Assembly: GCF_002078355.1 (NCBI RefSeq)
Contig: NZ_CP015363.1
Location: 186,001 to 250,000 of the forward strand
Reading direction: 5' to 3'
Length of the DNA: 64,000 nucleotides
Source: Ferroplasma acidiphilum
GTDB taxonomy: Archaea > Thermoplasmatota > Thermoplasmata > Thermoplasmatales > Thermoplasmataceae
The translations under genes and the position numbers were made by a program. The notes beneath the pieces were generated by a model that was given only the letters and a program-made list of their open reading frames with translations, ran no database searches and was not told the origin of the DNA. Shown piece by piece: positions 42,983 to 52,423 of this stretch. Every line of letters begins with the position of its first letter. The stretch's first letter is position 1.

Positions 42983-43531
42983 TTACTTTTTCCTGTTAAA
43001 CACATAATACAGAGCTATCATGCCTGCAATTATTGCAACAAATATTCCAACATACAGATATTGAGTAGATAAGGGCTTAACTACTGGTTTAGAGAATGAA
43101 AATCCTGGATAAGCACCTGCATTTAATGCCTCGATGTCTGTATATCCCTTAACCTGCGAAGACATGTTTTTCGTTTCATTGAAAGCCAGGGTCATATTTT
43201 TTAATGTAGGTGTTCCTATGCCTGATAATGCATTTATAAACTGAAGCCCGTAGGGATTCATCCCTGTATAGCTTAGATCATAAACTATTAAACACTGGGT
43301 TGATGTATTGAAACTGTATTTCACATAGTGCGTGTTGTCTATTACAGATGAAAAGAAAGCCGTCCAGTTTGAATCTGATATAGATTCATTTGTACCATTA
43401 TAATTATAACTGATTGACGGCAGAGATGTGGGGGCAGCTGGCAATGTTACAGGGGATGCTGAGGAGGCAAATGGAGCCATAACCATAACAAGTGAAATTA
43501 TAACTATGATAGCTGGAAGATACTTTTTCAT
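42983..43531 (-). CDS. Secreted, C-terminally anchored protein of unknown function
   Basis: A 182-residue protein with a signal peptide (MKKYLPAIIVIISLVMVMAPFA; A-x-A cleavage near 26), an extracellular region with N-x-S/T sites (YNGTNESIS, FNTSTQ, KNMTL, KNMSS), a membrane helix at about 158-178 and a short FNRKK tail. The design equals that of the S53 protease and AglB partner proteins, so it is displayed on the outer surface. It is divergent from the S53 gene, 117 bp from its start, and may share regulation. Confidence 0.7.
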   Translation of the reverse strand: MKKYLPAIIVIISLVMVMAPFASSASPVTLPAAPTSLPSISYNYNGTNESISDSNWTAFFSSVIDNTHYVKYSFNTSTQCLIVYDLSYTGMNPYGLQFINALSGIGTPTLKNMTLAFNETKNMSSQVKGYTDIEALNAGAYPGFSFSKPVVKPLSTQYLYVGIFVAIIAGMIALYYVFNRKK

Positions 43532-43648
43532 TTATCCTGTATATTAATTTAGGTTTAAAATCTTTTTCTTTAGCATGCAGTTAAATTTTAATTTTTTATG
43601 AAAATAATGTCATTAAGTTTTTAAACGAGGATTAATTTCAAGAAGTAT

Positions 43649-46600
43649 ATGGAATATCCTATAAAGAAATTACTTACAGTCACATTAATTTTTATACTCG
43701 TTATTTCATCACTTGCAATTCTGGATACAGCCCAGAATCCTGTAATTAGTCCTGTAAACAATTCTGATAATAAAAATTCCACATCTCAAACTATAATGGC
43801 TTACGTACCTACTGGCCTCAAATCATACGTAGGAAACCAGCTAAATTCAACAGGCATTCCATACAGTTATTATGGGAATCTCCTGAATGTCAACGATTCA
43901 ACGCAGAAGGGCACAATATCCTATGTTTTCAGTGAGCTTAACCGCACACTAGGTATAACATATTTTACATTCAATAATTCTAATGATTTCATTCCGTATA
44001 TTCAAAATCCATCCTATCAGGCCAGGCCATATTTACCATCAAATATCTACAATGCATATGATATAAATTATACACATAATGAGGGTTATTATGGAAATAA
44101 TACTACAATAGTTATTGTTGACGCCTACGGAGACCCGACACTTAACTATGATGTTAGTGTTTTCGACAATAAAACCGGGTTGCCTCCAATAAATCTTACA
44201 GTAACAACCCCTGAAGGCGCAATAACATCTACAAATTCCCAGTGGGCTTCTGAAACAGCTATTGATGTAGAGTGGGCACATGCTATAGCACCTGGTGCCA
44301 AAATAGACCTGGTACTGTCACCGGGTTCAGGATCAAGGCTTCTTGATTCTGTGGCTTATGCCGTTACCCACAAATTAGGAAATATAATTTCTATCAGCTG
44401 GGGAGAGGCAGAAAGTGATCTCTCACCTCATACTCTAACGAGCCTTAACAATATTTATGAACAGGCAGCCGCGAATAACATTACTGTGGTGGCTGCATCA
44501 GGCGATCAAGGTGCAAATGATGGTACTTCCCATCTTGCAGTAAATTTCCCGGCATCGGATCCATATGTCCTTGGAGTAGGGGGAACAACGTTAAATCAAA
44601 TCTCAAGTGGTCAGTATACACAGACTGCCTGGGGTGACATAGTTAACGGAAAAGAAGAGGGAAGTGGAGGAGGTTTTTCCTCCTATTTCACCACTCCATA
44701 TTACCAGGTAGCCCCAAATTATACGGAGTCCTACAGAGGAGTACCTGATGTTGCTCTCGATGCCAATCCAAACACAGGTGTACTGGTGGTTGTTGATGGC
44801 GCAACATCCGTTCTTGGTGGAACCAGTATTTCTACTCCTATGTGGGCAGGGATAATTGCAATAATGGACCAGTACTACGGGAAATCTCTTGGGCTAGTTA
44901 ATCCACTCTTTTATAAAATTTCTGAAACAAAGTATTATAAAAATGCATTTACCCCGATAACATCTGGAAGTAATGCAGGATACAGCGCAGGACCGGGATG
45001 GAATCCTGTCACAGGGCTGGGAACACCAAAGGTAAGCAACCTTATAAACGATACTGGCAAAATTATGAATGGATACGGAACTGTGGCTGTTTTCAATAAC
45101 ACTTCATATGCCACCGATATATCTGCCAGTATTAACGTTCCAGGAAATAATGTGGAGCAATTCAATGGAAGCACCTATTATTACCTTGGATTCTACGAAA
45201 ATCAAACTAATTATATAAAATTCGGAATTTCAACAAATTCTACAGGTTATTATTATAAGTACAGTATTTATGATAATGGAACAGAAACCCGGGGAATCCT
45301 ACCCGGGGCTCCATCTGCCTACATTGGAATAAAAATTTCCGGGGCAGAAATTTACTTTACAGTTAACAATTCAACTGTGAAAGAATTAAATGTTCCAGTA
45401 TCGTTTTCAGGTGATTACCATGCTGTTGCAGGTGCACAGCAGGATAATGCAAAAATCAATTTTGTGAATATTTCTAAGGCAACATACAGCAACATAGACA
45501 TTACCAATGCTACAGGCAGGATAAACTATACTGGAATATACACATCAGGCTATAGCAATATGGGGACTGATTATAGCAATATAACATTTTCATACAACTC
45601 TTCAGCGAAATCACTCACCGCATACATGGGAAAGGAAGTAAATAAACAAATATATGGAAAAGCAGGCGCTGTACACATCCTGTATAGCATAACTTTTGGG
45701 AAAAACTCCACACTAAAATTCAGCCTGAGCAATGGGAATTCTGCAACTTATGCGGTAAATGGAAGCACCAAATTCAATCCTGTTTCTCTATCAGGGGGAT
45801 ATTACAATATATCAGCAACTGAATCCAGTGGCGTTACTTTTTATAGAGAAATACACGTTCCCACCATAAGGGTTGTTAGCGTAACCATAAGCTCAAGCCC
45901 ATCCTATTATTCTCCACAGTATACGCTCATTGTGGACCATTACTTTGGATACACATCCAGTTCAAAAACTATAGATGTTTACGAACTTTCCGGCAACAAT
46001 AACGCGACCATTAATTCTACCGGCTACTTCACAGCAAATGCCAGTGCCAGTACTATAGGCTTTTTAACACTTAAGCCCGAGAAAGTACTGGTGGACGTTT
46101 TTGTCTCAAATGGGAATGCTACTGTAACGCTGAACGGGGTTAAAACTAACAGCATAGGGGGCTATCATTTTCTATACGTTACTCCGGACACTACATATAT
46201 TAATGCAACAGATACAGGATATACATCCCAAAACCAGAGCATGAACTTAACACCCGGACAGAATATCCACATTTCCCTTGTTTTATCCCCCAAAAACTCA
46301 AGCTTCAAAGCAGTTCAAGGCACTGTTGAGAACGTTCAATATGGATACGGGCTCAGCAATGTTAATATTACATCAGATGGAAAGACAATAGGGTATACAA
46401 ATAGTTCCGGCCAGTTTGTATTATTTTTAAATGGAACAACAAATGCAACATTCCATGAATATCTGTATGTTAATAATACTACATCCATATCTCCCGGTTC
46501 TTCTCCTGTTGTTTACATGAGCCCGGCAAGTGTATCTGTTCTGGTTATTAATTTCAAAATCACATATTCGCTTCCACTTGGATTTTATTATGCCTTCGTA

Positions 46601-46957
46601 TCCTGGGATAAATATCCATCCACCAACTTTGCAGAATACGTTGTTGCCTATTCCAACAACTCATTAATGTTAAATCCCCACACAGAAGTAATATCCTCAA
46701 GGGGCACTAATTTCGGTTTCATTCCTGGTTTAACGCCCGGAAAAACATACTATGTGATTGTAGATGCATATACTCCCAGTGGATCATTCGTTTCATCCAA
46801 TGAAGTTGCAGTACACTATACAATCATATCATATCTGATAACCCTGTTGATCTTTGCGGGTATAGTGGCATATATCGTTTTTATAATACTATTCTTTATA
46901 CGGAGAAAAAAGAGAAAAAAGATGAATGAAGAGGAATACGATTACTTCCAATATTAA
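43649..46957 (+). CDS. Membrane-anchored S53 (sedolisin) acid protease
   Basis: An 1102-residue extracellular acid protease. After a signal or anchor segment (about 8-26), a pro-region spans to about 150. The catalytic domain carries Glu202 and Asp206 (SETAIDVEWAHA), oxyanion Asp286 (SGDQGAND) and Ser393 in GGTSISTPMWAG, the Ser-Glu-Asp set of sedolisins. From about 480 there is a long beta-rich, sequon-rich extension (carboxypeptidase-regulatory-like and Fn3-like units), then a membrane helix near 1065-1087 and basic RRKKRKK tail. It would digest protein at the cell surface at low pH and supply the peptide and amino-acid permeases. Confidence 0.92.
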   Translation: MEYPIKKLLTVTLIFILVISSLAILDTAQNPVISPVNNSDNKNSTSQTIMAYVPTGLKSYVGNQLNSTGIPYSYYGNLLNVNDSTQKGTISYVFSELNRTLGITYFTFNNSNDFIPYIQNPSYQARPYLPSNIYNAYDINYTHNEGYYGNNTTIVIVDAYGDPTLNYDVSVFDNKTGLPPINLTVTTPEGAITSTNSQWASETAIDVEWAHAIAPGAKIDLVLSPGSGSRLLDSVAYAVTHKLGNIISISWGEAESDLSPHTLTSLNNIYEQAAANNITVVAASGDQGANDGTSHLAVNFPASDPYVLGVGGTTLNQISSGQYTQTAWGDIVNGKEEGSGGGFSSYFTTPYYQVAPNYTESYRGVPDVALDANPNTGVLVVVDGATSVLGGTSISTPMWAGIIAIMDQYYGKSLGLVNPLFYKISETKYYKNAFTPITSGSNAGYSAGPGWNPVTGLGTPKVSNLINDTGKIMNGYGTVAVFNNTSYATDISASINVPGNNVEQFNGSTYYYLGFYENQTNYIKFGISTNSTGYYYKYSIYDNGTETRGILPGAPSAYIGIKISGAEIYFTVNNSTVKELNVPVSFSGDYHAVAGAQQDNAKINFVNISKATYSNIDITNATGRINYTGIYTSGYSNMGTDYSNITFSYNSSAKSLTAYMGKEVNKQIYGKAGAVHILYSITFGKNSTLKFSLSNGNSATYAVNGSTKFNPVSLSGGYYNISATESSGVTFYREIHVPTIRVVSVTISSSPSYYSPQYTLIVDHYFGYTSSSKTIDVYELSGNNNATINSTGYFTANASASTIGFLTLKPEKVLVDVFVSNGNATVTLNGVKTNSIGGYHFLYVTPDTTYINATDTGYTSQNQSMNLTPGQNIHISLVLSPKNSSFKAVQGTVENVQYGYGLSNVNITSDGKTIGYTNSSGQFVLFLNGTTNATFHEYLYVNNTTSISPGSSPVVYMSPASVSVLVINFKITYSLPLGFYYAFVSWDKYPSTNFAEYVVAYSNNSLMLNPHTEVISSRGTNFGFIPGLTPGKTYYVIVDAYTPSGSFVSSNEVAVHYTIISYLITLLIFAGIVAYIVFIILFFIRRKKRKKMNEEEYDYFQY

Positions 46958-46961
46958 AAAA

Positions 46962-47999
46962 TTATTCTATTTCTTTCAGTATTTCATTTCTTGCTGTATC
47001 CATATTTTTTAATTTTTCATATCCTGTTTCAATAGACCTTGTTCTTAGCCCGCAATCCGGATTTACCCTTACCAGTTCAGGAGGCATTATGTTTAAAGTA
47101 TAATTTATTCTATCTTTAATTAGCCTGACAGGTTCTATATAGTCAATATGTACATCTGTTACTCCAAGCCCTATGAATTTTTTCTTTGTGTTCAACTGCT
47201 GGAAATACTTCAATTCTTCATAGCCTGGCCTTGCAGCATCGGATGTCCCCGGTTCCAGTTTATCCCTGTTCGCGAACTCAAGGTTAAGCCCATCTATTTT
47301 TATATCATTCATAACATCATATAGGAGCCTGTAATCGGTACTATAGCACACATGAATGGTAAACTCACAGTTATCTATCCCTTCTACAGATTTATTAAGC
47401 GAATCTACCACTATATTCATCTCATCAGGATGGGTGGTTGTAGCAGGTTCGTCAAGCTGTATTTCCAGCTTTCTTCCAGGATATTTTGAATCCCAGAGTT
47501 TTTTCAGTGTTTTCATTTCACTGTTGAGAAGTGTTGCAAATGCCATTGCGGTTTCGTATCTGTCACTGTAATGTTCATTGAATGACCAGTCCATCATGGT
47601 ATACGGCCCTGTCACAGGTATTTTTATATTATCATATCCCTTTGAGAGAAGATATTCCAGTTCATCAGAGTGGAAAGATTCCTTAATTGAAATATCCTCC
47701 ACTATGCTGCCTTTTTTATAATACCTGTTGTCAAATGACCTCACAGGCCCATAGAATTTTATTCCGTCAACTCTATTTGCCTGATGTTCATACATTTCCC
47801 AGCGGAACATCTCTCCGCCCACGCCTATATTATCTAACCCTGCATGCCTGAAAAGGTCTATTGTTTCCTCTGTAGCTTTTTCTGATAATTTATAATATTC
47901 CTCAGTTCCATATATTTTGTGAAATACGGTACTGAGGTATTTTGGCTTCCTGAAACTTCCTATTTCCTGAGATATTAAATATTTCCCCATTTTATTCAC
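46962..47999 (-). CDS. Core-type cobalamin-independent methionine synthase (MetE C-terminal domain)
   Basis: A 345-residue barrel equal to the catalytic C-terminal half of MetE. EIGSFRKP opens the protein, KIPVTGPYTMMDWS and LEIQLDEPA follow. Zinc ligands are His in FTIHVCYS with Cys, a Glu in LNLEFAN, and Cys in VNPDCGLRTR. Archaeal core enzymes use methyl donors other than folate, often corrinoid proteins. It overlaps the following paralogue by eight bases. The gene pair lies near a cystathionine-type PLP gene. Confidence 0.87.
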   Translation of the reverse strand: MNKMGKYLISQEIGSFRKPKYLSTVFHKIYGTEEYYKLSEKATEETIDLFRHAGLDNIGVGGEMFRWEMYEHQANRVDGIKFYGPVRSFDNRYYKKGSIVEDISIKESFHSDELEYLLSKGYDNIKIPVTGPYTMMDWSFNEHYSDRYETAMAFATLLNSEMKTLKKLWDSKYPGRKLEIQLDEPATTTHPDEMNIVVDSLNKSVEGIDNCEFTIHVCYSTDYRLLYDVMNDIKIDGLNLEFANRDKLEPGTSDAARPGYEELKYFQQLNTKKKFIGLGVTDVHIDYIEPVRLIKDRINYTLNIMPPELVRVNPDCGLRTRSIETGYEKLKNMDTARNEILKEIE

Positions 48000-48873
48000 C
48001 TATTTTTGACATAAGGTCAAGTTTTCTATCTGCAATGAGTCTTGGCAGGAAATCAAAATATTCCCTGTGGCTAACTATTATCCTGTCAGCATCAAGTGAC
48101 TCTACCGTTCTGTTTATTTCATTAACATTTTCCAATCTGGTATTGGAGCCATCAATGAGCTTGACACCAGGAACCTTTGAATTTTCCTTTGAAATTTTGA
48201 AATTCTCCGGACTGTAATCAGCAATTATAGAGTACAGGTTTCCCTTTATATTGTTTTTGTACAGCTTTCCTGTTGTCACTAACTTTATTTTAAAATCGCC
48301 CAGTAAAGAAAGATCAAGGATATCTGATTTTTCATATGGAAGTGGATCGTAAAGTACAAGGTCTTTTAAGCCAAATTCCTTAAGTATGTTAGCATAAACA
48401 CCTTCTATTTTTTCCTGGAATATGCCATACGGTATACTGCTCCTTGACATTTTATAGAATGAAAGGGGCGATGGAAGAAAAGCATTAAATCCATTTCCAT
48501 TGTTAACATATAATGGGAGTGGCGGGTTCTCATTCAAAGGAGAAAAATCCTTAGGGTCTATTGAAATACCTGATATATTATTAATTACCGGCATTCTATA
48601 GAAGCTATTTGTCTCTTTAAATCTCGTAAGTGGCCCGAGGTCTATGCCATCAACTATTAGCGATACTGGCCTGAGTATATCATACCAGTTGAACAGTGGA
48701 TCTGTATGCTCAATGCTGCCCTCCTTCAATAAATCGTAAAACATTGCTTTCTCAGATTCTATATTCTCGTTTAATGTAGCATCAGGAATCTTTCCCTTCT
48801 CCCATCTGCCAATGTGCAATCTTAATTCATTGGTTTTCGGGTAAATACCATAAACTAATTTATCTATCTGCAT
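47992..48873 (-). CDS. MetE N-terminal-domain-like protein paired with the core enzyme
   Basis: A 293-residue protein whose barrel-like pattern resembles the N-terminal half of MetE: GIYPKTNELRLHIGRWEKGKIP, WYDILRPVSLIVDGIDLGPLTRFKETNSFYR, and FLPSPLSFYKMS. I see no zinc-ligand set, as in the MetE N-terminal domain, which evolved by duplication and binds folate polyglutamate. The stop overlaps the start of the core gene, so the products are probably made in equal amount and act together. Separate from MetE C-terminal, this looks like a split MetE. Confidence 0.72.
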   Translation of the reverse strand: MQIDKLVYGIYPKTNELRLHIGRWEKGKIPDATLNENIESEKAMFYDLLKEGSIEHTDPLFNWYDILRPVSLIVDGIDLGPLTRFKETNSFYRMPVINNISGISIDPKDFSPLNENPPLPLYVNNGNGFNAFLPSPLSFYKMSRSSIPYGIFQEKIEGVYANILKEFGLKDLVLYDPLPYEKSDILDLSLLGDFKIKLVTTGKLYKNNIKGNLYSIIADYSPENFKISKENSKVPGVKLIDGSNTRLENVNEINRTVESLDADRIIVSHREYFDFLPRLIADRKLDLMSKIGE

Positions 48874-48956
48874 GGTGGTTTATAGTCCGATGTTAATAAA
48901 ACATTTTTGTCAAATATATGATTTTCAGTAATACCATTAAATGTTATTATAATGTT

Positions 48957-49895
48957 TTAATCAACAACATTTTCTTTTAATTCCATGTAAGGCTCCTCAT
49001 CGCTTATGCCTATCCTGGCATTCAGTGGAAGTACCATCTGTTCTTCCCCATGTCCAAATGGTGCACCATACAGTGACGGTTTATTTATCTCATTCATAAA
49101 TTTCTGTACCACATCTTCTATGGATGGCATTGGCTCTTCCTTGTCAAATATAGCTTTGAAATCTCCGAATACAAACCCGTTAAACTGTTCAACAATATGT
49201 GCAAGTTTCATGCTGAAGAAATAGCGGTCAATATCTCCTGAAGTTACGTCCGTGTCTTCAATGAAAAATATCCTGTTTGTTGTTTCCGGGATATAATTGG
49301 TGCCCAGCAGTGATGCTACCAGTGAAATATTTGTGCCCATGGAATACCCTTCTGTTTTCCCAGGAATGATGTATTTTATTAAACGGTCTCTGTATATATT
49401 TATCTCATCGGATTTTCCTGAAAGGATTCCAAGGAATTCCTTAAATGAAGGTTTTGATATATCATCAACATCGGATGCAACCATTGGCCCATGGAATGTG
49501 ATTAAATTGGAATTCCTGTTTATAGCCAGATGGAGTGCTGTAATATCGCTGTATCCCATGAATATCTTCGGGTTTTCCCTTATGGCTTCATAATCCAGCA
49601 ATGATAGTATATGTATGCTCCCGTAACCGCCCCTTGCACAGAATATGGCTTTTACATTGTCATCACGGAAGGCTGACATTAATTCCTCTGCCCGGTCCTT
49701 GGCAGGTGCTGCAAGATCGTTTCTCTGGTTGAGCTTCTTTATATTTTTGCCCACTGTTACCTTATATCCAAGCTTTTTAAGTTTTGATATTCCCCTTGAC
49801 AGTTTTATCATGTCCGGTGCACTTGCCGGTGCAATAACCCTTATTTCATCCCCCGGCTGCAATTTTGGTGGCTTTACCCTATTTTCCATTATCAA
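48957..49895 (-). CDS. S66-family LD-carboxypeptidase/MccF-like peptidase
   Basis: A 312-residue Ser peptidase. PPKLQPGDEIRVIAPAS opens the family, FCARGGYGSIHIL and FHGPMVASD hold the family region around the nucleophile Ser and oxyanion loop, and FIEDTDV and APFGHGEEQMVLPL supply the Glu and His of the Ser-Glu-His triad. In bacteria S66 enzymes trim murein tetrapeptides; in a wall-less archaeon an MccF-like role (cleaving acyl-sulfamoyl nucleotides or peptidyl amides) is more likely. It overlaps the M20 gene by 17 bp. Confidence 0.87.
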   Translation of the reverse strand: MIMENRVKPPKLQPGDEIRVIAPASAPDMIKLSRGISKLKKLGYKVTVGKNIKKLNQRNDLAAPAKDRAEELMSAFRDDNVKAIFCARGGYGSIHILSLLDYEAIRENPKIFMGYSDITALHLAINRNSNLITFHGPMVASDVDDISKPSFKEFLGILSGKSDEINIYRDRLIKYIIPGKTEGYSMGTNISLVASLLGTNYIPETTNRIFFIEDTDVTSGDIDRYFFSMKLAHIVEQFNGFVFGDFKAIFDKEEPMPSIEDVVQKFMNEINKPSLYGAPFGHGEEQMVLPLNARIGISDEEPYMELKENVVD

Positions 49896-51042
49896 ACTCC
49901 TCCTTTATTTTGTTTAAGCGCTGTTTATCCTGCATGATCTTCAGTATAGCGGAGGAAGCAGCACGTATAGCAATTATAAGATTTTCTCCTGCTCTGGCTG
50001 GATTAGCAGCTTCCCTGAACTGGTCTGAATGCCCCGGGAGCCCTGTTCCAATTTTCAGGTCAATATGCCCGGTGGGAACCGCAAGGCTGACATTTGCTTC
50101 ATCGGTGCTTCCACTAGCACTCTCATCACTATCATCTATATTGAATGCATCAATGCCAATTTTCTCCAGTTCATCATAAAGTACACCATCTATAACACGG
50201 TTTGCCTTATACTCTGTGTACATTGGCATCAAATCCTTTATCTCAAGTGTGGTGCCATAGCCATCTGAAATCCCCTTTGCCAGTTTTTTAATTTTCTCTA
50301 TGAATTCAACCAGAAATGAGGAATCGCTGGACCTCAGGTCAACCTCCATTGCTGCCCTATCAGGCACAACATTTGAAGCTTTCCCGCCATCCCTTATTAC
50401 CATGCCAACAACAATATTTTTGTCACCCTTTGCCAGGTCCCTCATATTGTTAATGGCTGAATATGTTGTGACCAGTGCATCAAGGGCATTGATTCCATAA
50501 CATGGCGAAGCAGCCATATGTGCAGACCTCCCATGGAAAATAAATTCCATTTCAGAGTCTGCAAGGGCTTTTGAGCCTACTGCCCACCTGTCGTCCGGGT
50601 GCATGCCGATAACGAAGTCTACATTGTTGAACGCTCCCGATTTTGCCATTATAGCCTTGCTTCCAGCATAGGGCCCTATACCCTCCTCAGATGGTGTTCC
50701 GAAGACAACAATTTTTCCACTAGAAATAAAGTTTTTAAGAACTATAGCAGTACCATAGGCCCATGCAGATATTAAATTATGCCCGCACGAGTGCCCATTT
50801 GGAAGGGCATCGTACTCCATAAGAATCCCAACAACCGGAGAACCTACCCCATATTCTGCCCTGAAAGCTGTATCCATGCCCATATAGGGATTTACAATTG
50901 TAAATCCTTCCTTCTTCAATTCATCCATCATAAGTGTGGACGATTTATATTCCCTGCTTCCAAGTTCAGCGAAATTATAAATCTTATCAGATATGGACAG
51001 AATAGAATTTTTATGCTGTATAATAATAGAATCTATATCCAT
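49879..51042 (-). CDS. M20-family metallopeptidase/amidohydrolase
   Basis: The 387-residue di-zinc hydrolase of the AbgB/HipO branch. LMEYDALPNGHSCGHNL has the metal-binding His, and FGTPSEEGIGPYAGSKAIM contains the catalytic EEG. GMHPDD and HMAASP place later ligands. The dimerisation lid (about 175-300) has DLRSSDSSF. It probably removes amino acids from N-acyl conjugates or dipeptides. It overlaps the S66 peptidase downstream; the pair suggests a common peptide-trimming pathway. Confidence 0.88.
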   Translation of the reverse strand: MDIDSIIIQHKNSILSISDKIYNFAELGSREYKSSTLMMDELKKEGFTIVNPYMGMDTAFRAEYGVGSPVVGILMEYDALPNGHSCGHNLISAWAYGTAIVLKNFISSGKIVVFGTPSEEGIGPYAGSKAIMAKSGAFNNVDFVIGMHPDDRWAVGSKALADSEMEFIFHGRSAHMAASPCYGINALDALVTTYSAINNMRDLAKGDKNIVVGMVIRDGGKASNVVPDRAAMEVDLRSSDSSFLVEFIEKIKKLAKGISDGYGTTLEIKDLMPMYTEYKANRVIDGVLYDELEKIGIDAFNIDDSDESASGSTDEANVSLAVPTGHIDLKIGTGLPGHSDQFREAANPARAGENLIIAIRAASSAILKIMQDKQRLNKIKEEFDNGK

Positions 51043-51263
51043 AATTCATAATCCTTAATAGGTTAATATTTTTACCTGAACATTATATTTGTTCTGGAAT
51101 TAAATCGGATAACCCTCCAAACAATTAAAGTGTATTCAATTTTTATGGCTTCTGCAGGCACTGACCATCAAAGGTTATCTCCTGTATTTGCAATTATTCA
51201 ATGAAATATCTTTGCTATGTTGCCGCAGGATTTTGAGATTAACGGGGATAAACCAGAATAATA

Positions 51264-52199
51264 TTATTCGTTATACTGGGTAATTGCTATGGTTCCCAGA
51301 TCCGCCCCATTTTTTAAGGCCTTTAAAATCCTGACCGGCCTTTTCATAGATTTCATCTCTTCCCTGACAGCTAACCTCAGTGGATGGAACAGGTCTTCTC
51401 CCTCAAGCGATAAGCCTCCGCCTATAATAATGGCCTGCGGGTCGAAGATATTTATGATATTCACTATGCCCACGGCGAGATAATATATAGTTTCCTCGAC
51501 TATTAACTGTGCAAACATATCACCCGCTCTCCTGGCGGCAAAAATCTTTTTTGCATCTATATCTGCCGGATTCATATCAGAAAATATTGTGGAATTTTTG
51601 ACTTCACTTATATTCTCTATCACCCTTCTTGCCATGCCTTTCCCGCTTGCAATAGCTTCCAGGCATCCTCTTCTGCCACATCCGCAAATAGGCCCGTTGG
51701 GAAGTATAACCATATGACCGAGCTCACCGGCCATTCCATGGCTTCCCTTATAGAGTTTGTTGTCTATGAATATTCCCCCTCCGATTCCGGTACTCAATGT
51801 AATGTATACAAAATTAGAGAAATTCTTTGCAGCGCCGTATAACTTTTCGGCTATGGTGGATGCAGAAGCGTCGTTTTGAAGGTATACATCTACATTAAAG
51901 TGTTTACGTATACTGTCTGTTATGTTATAATTTTTTAATCCAATAATATTTGGTGATGAAATAATGGTGCCTGTTTTCGAATCAACCGGCCCTGCAAATA
52001 TAATTCCTATCTTCGATACCTTTTCAATGCCAGCTTTTTTAATTAATTCATCGCCCATGGATATTAACTGGTCAGTTATGCCCGATTTTCCGTAGTCTTT
52101 CATAGTCCTCCTTGTTATTTTTTTCATTATCCGGCCGGTCCCATCACCTATAACAGCAGAAATTTTTGTGCCACCAACATCGTAGCCAAGTATGTACAT
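51264..52199 (-). CDS. ROK-family sugar kinase (glucokinase-like)
   Basis: A 311-residue kinase. The ATP phosphate loop is GYDVGGTKISAVIGD, QNDASAST contains the catalytic Asp, GTGIGGGIFIDNKL is the second phosphate loop, and GHMVILPNGPICGCGRRGCLEAIASG is the ROK signature with zinc ligands (His and three Cys). It likely phosphorylates glucose or a related hexose with ATP. Length is normal. It is a single gene with a spacer on both sides. Confidence 0.92.
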   Translation of the reverse strand: MYILGYDVGGTKISAVIGDGTGRIMKKITRRTMKDYGKSGITDQLISMGDELIKKAGIEKVSKIGIIFAGPVDSKTGTIISSPNIIGLKNYNITDSIRKHFNVDVYLQNDASASTIAEKLYGAAKNFSNFVYITLSTGIGGGIFIDNKLYKGSHGMAGELGHMVILPNGPICGCGRRGCLEAIASGKGMARRVIENISEVKNSTIFSDMNPADIDAKKIFAARRAGDMFAQLIVEETIYYLAVGIVNIINIFDPQAIIIGGGLSLEGEDLFHPLRLAVREEMKSMKRPVRILKALKNGADLGTIAITQYNE

Positions 52200-52423
52200 T
52201 ATGTGTATATTTTTAGATTACATATAAATATAATCAATAAGCCACTTATAGTATCATAAAAAAAGTATCCTCTGAAGTTTTTGCCAGGGTAACAGAAATT
52301 ACAGGTTTATACTATCAGGTTTAAAAATCAAAGAAATAATAGTCTCTAATGTGGATGTTAACATGGTTAAAGAAAACTATAAACGTATATTTCTAAATCC
52401 CACACCATTTTATACGGTGAAGA

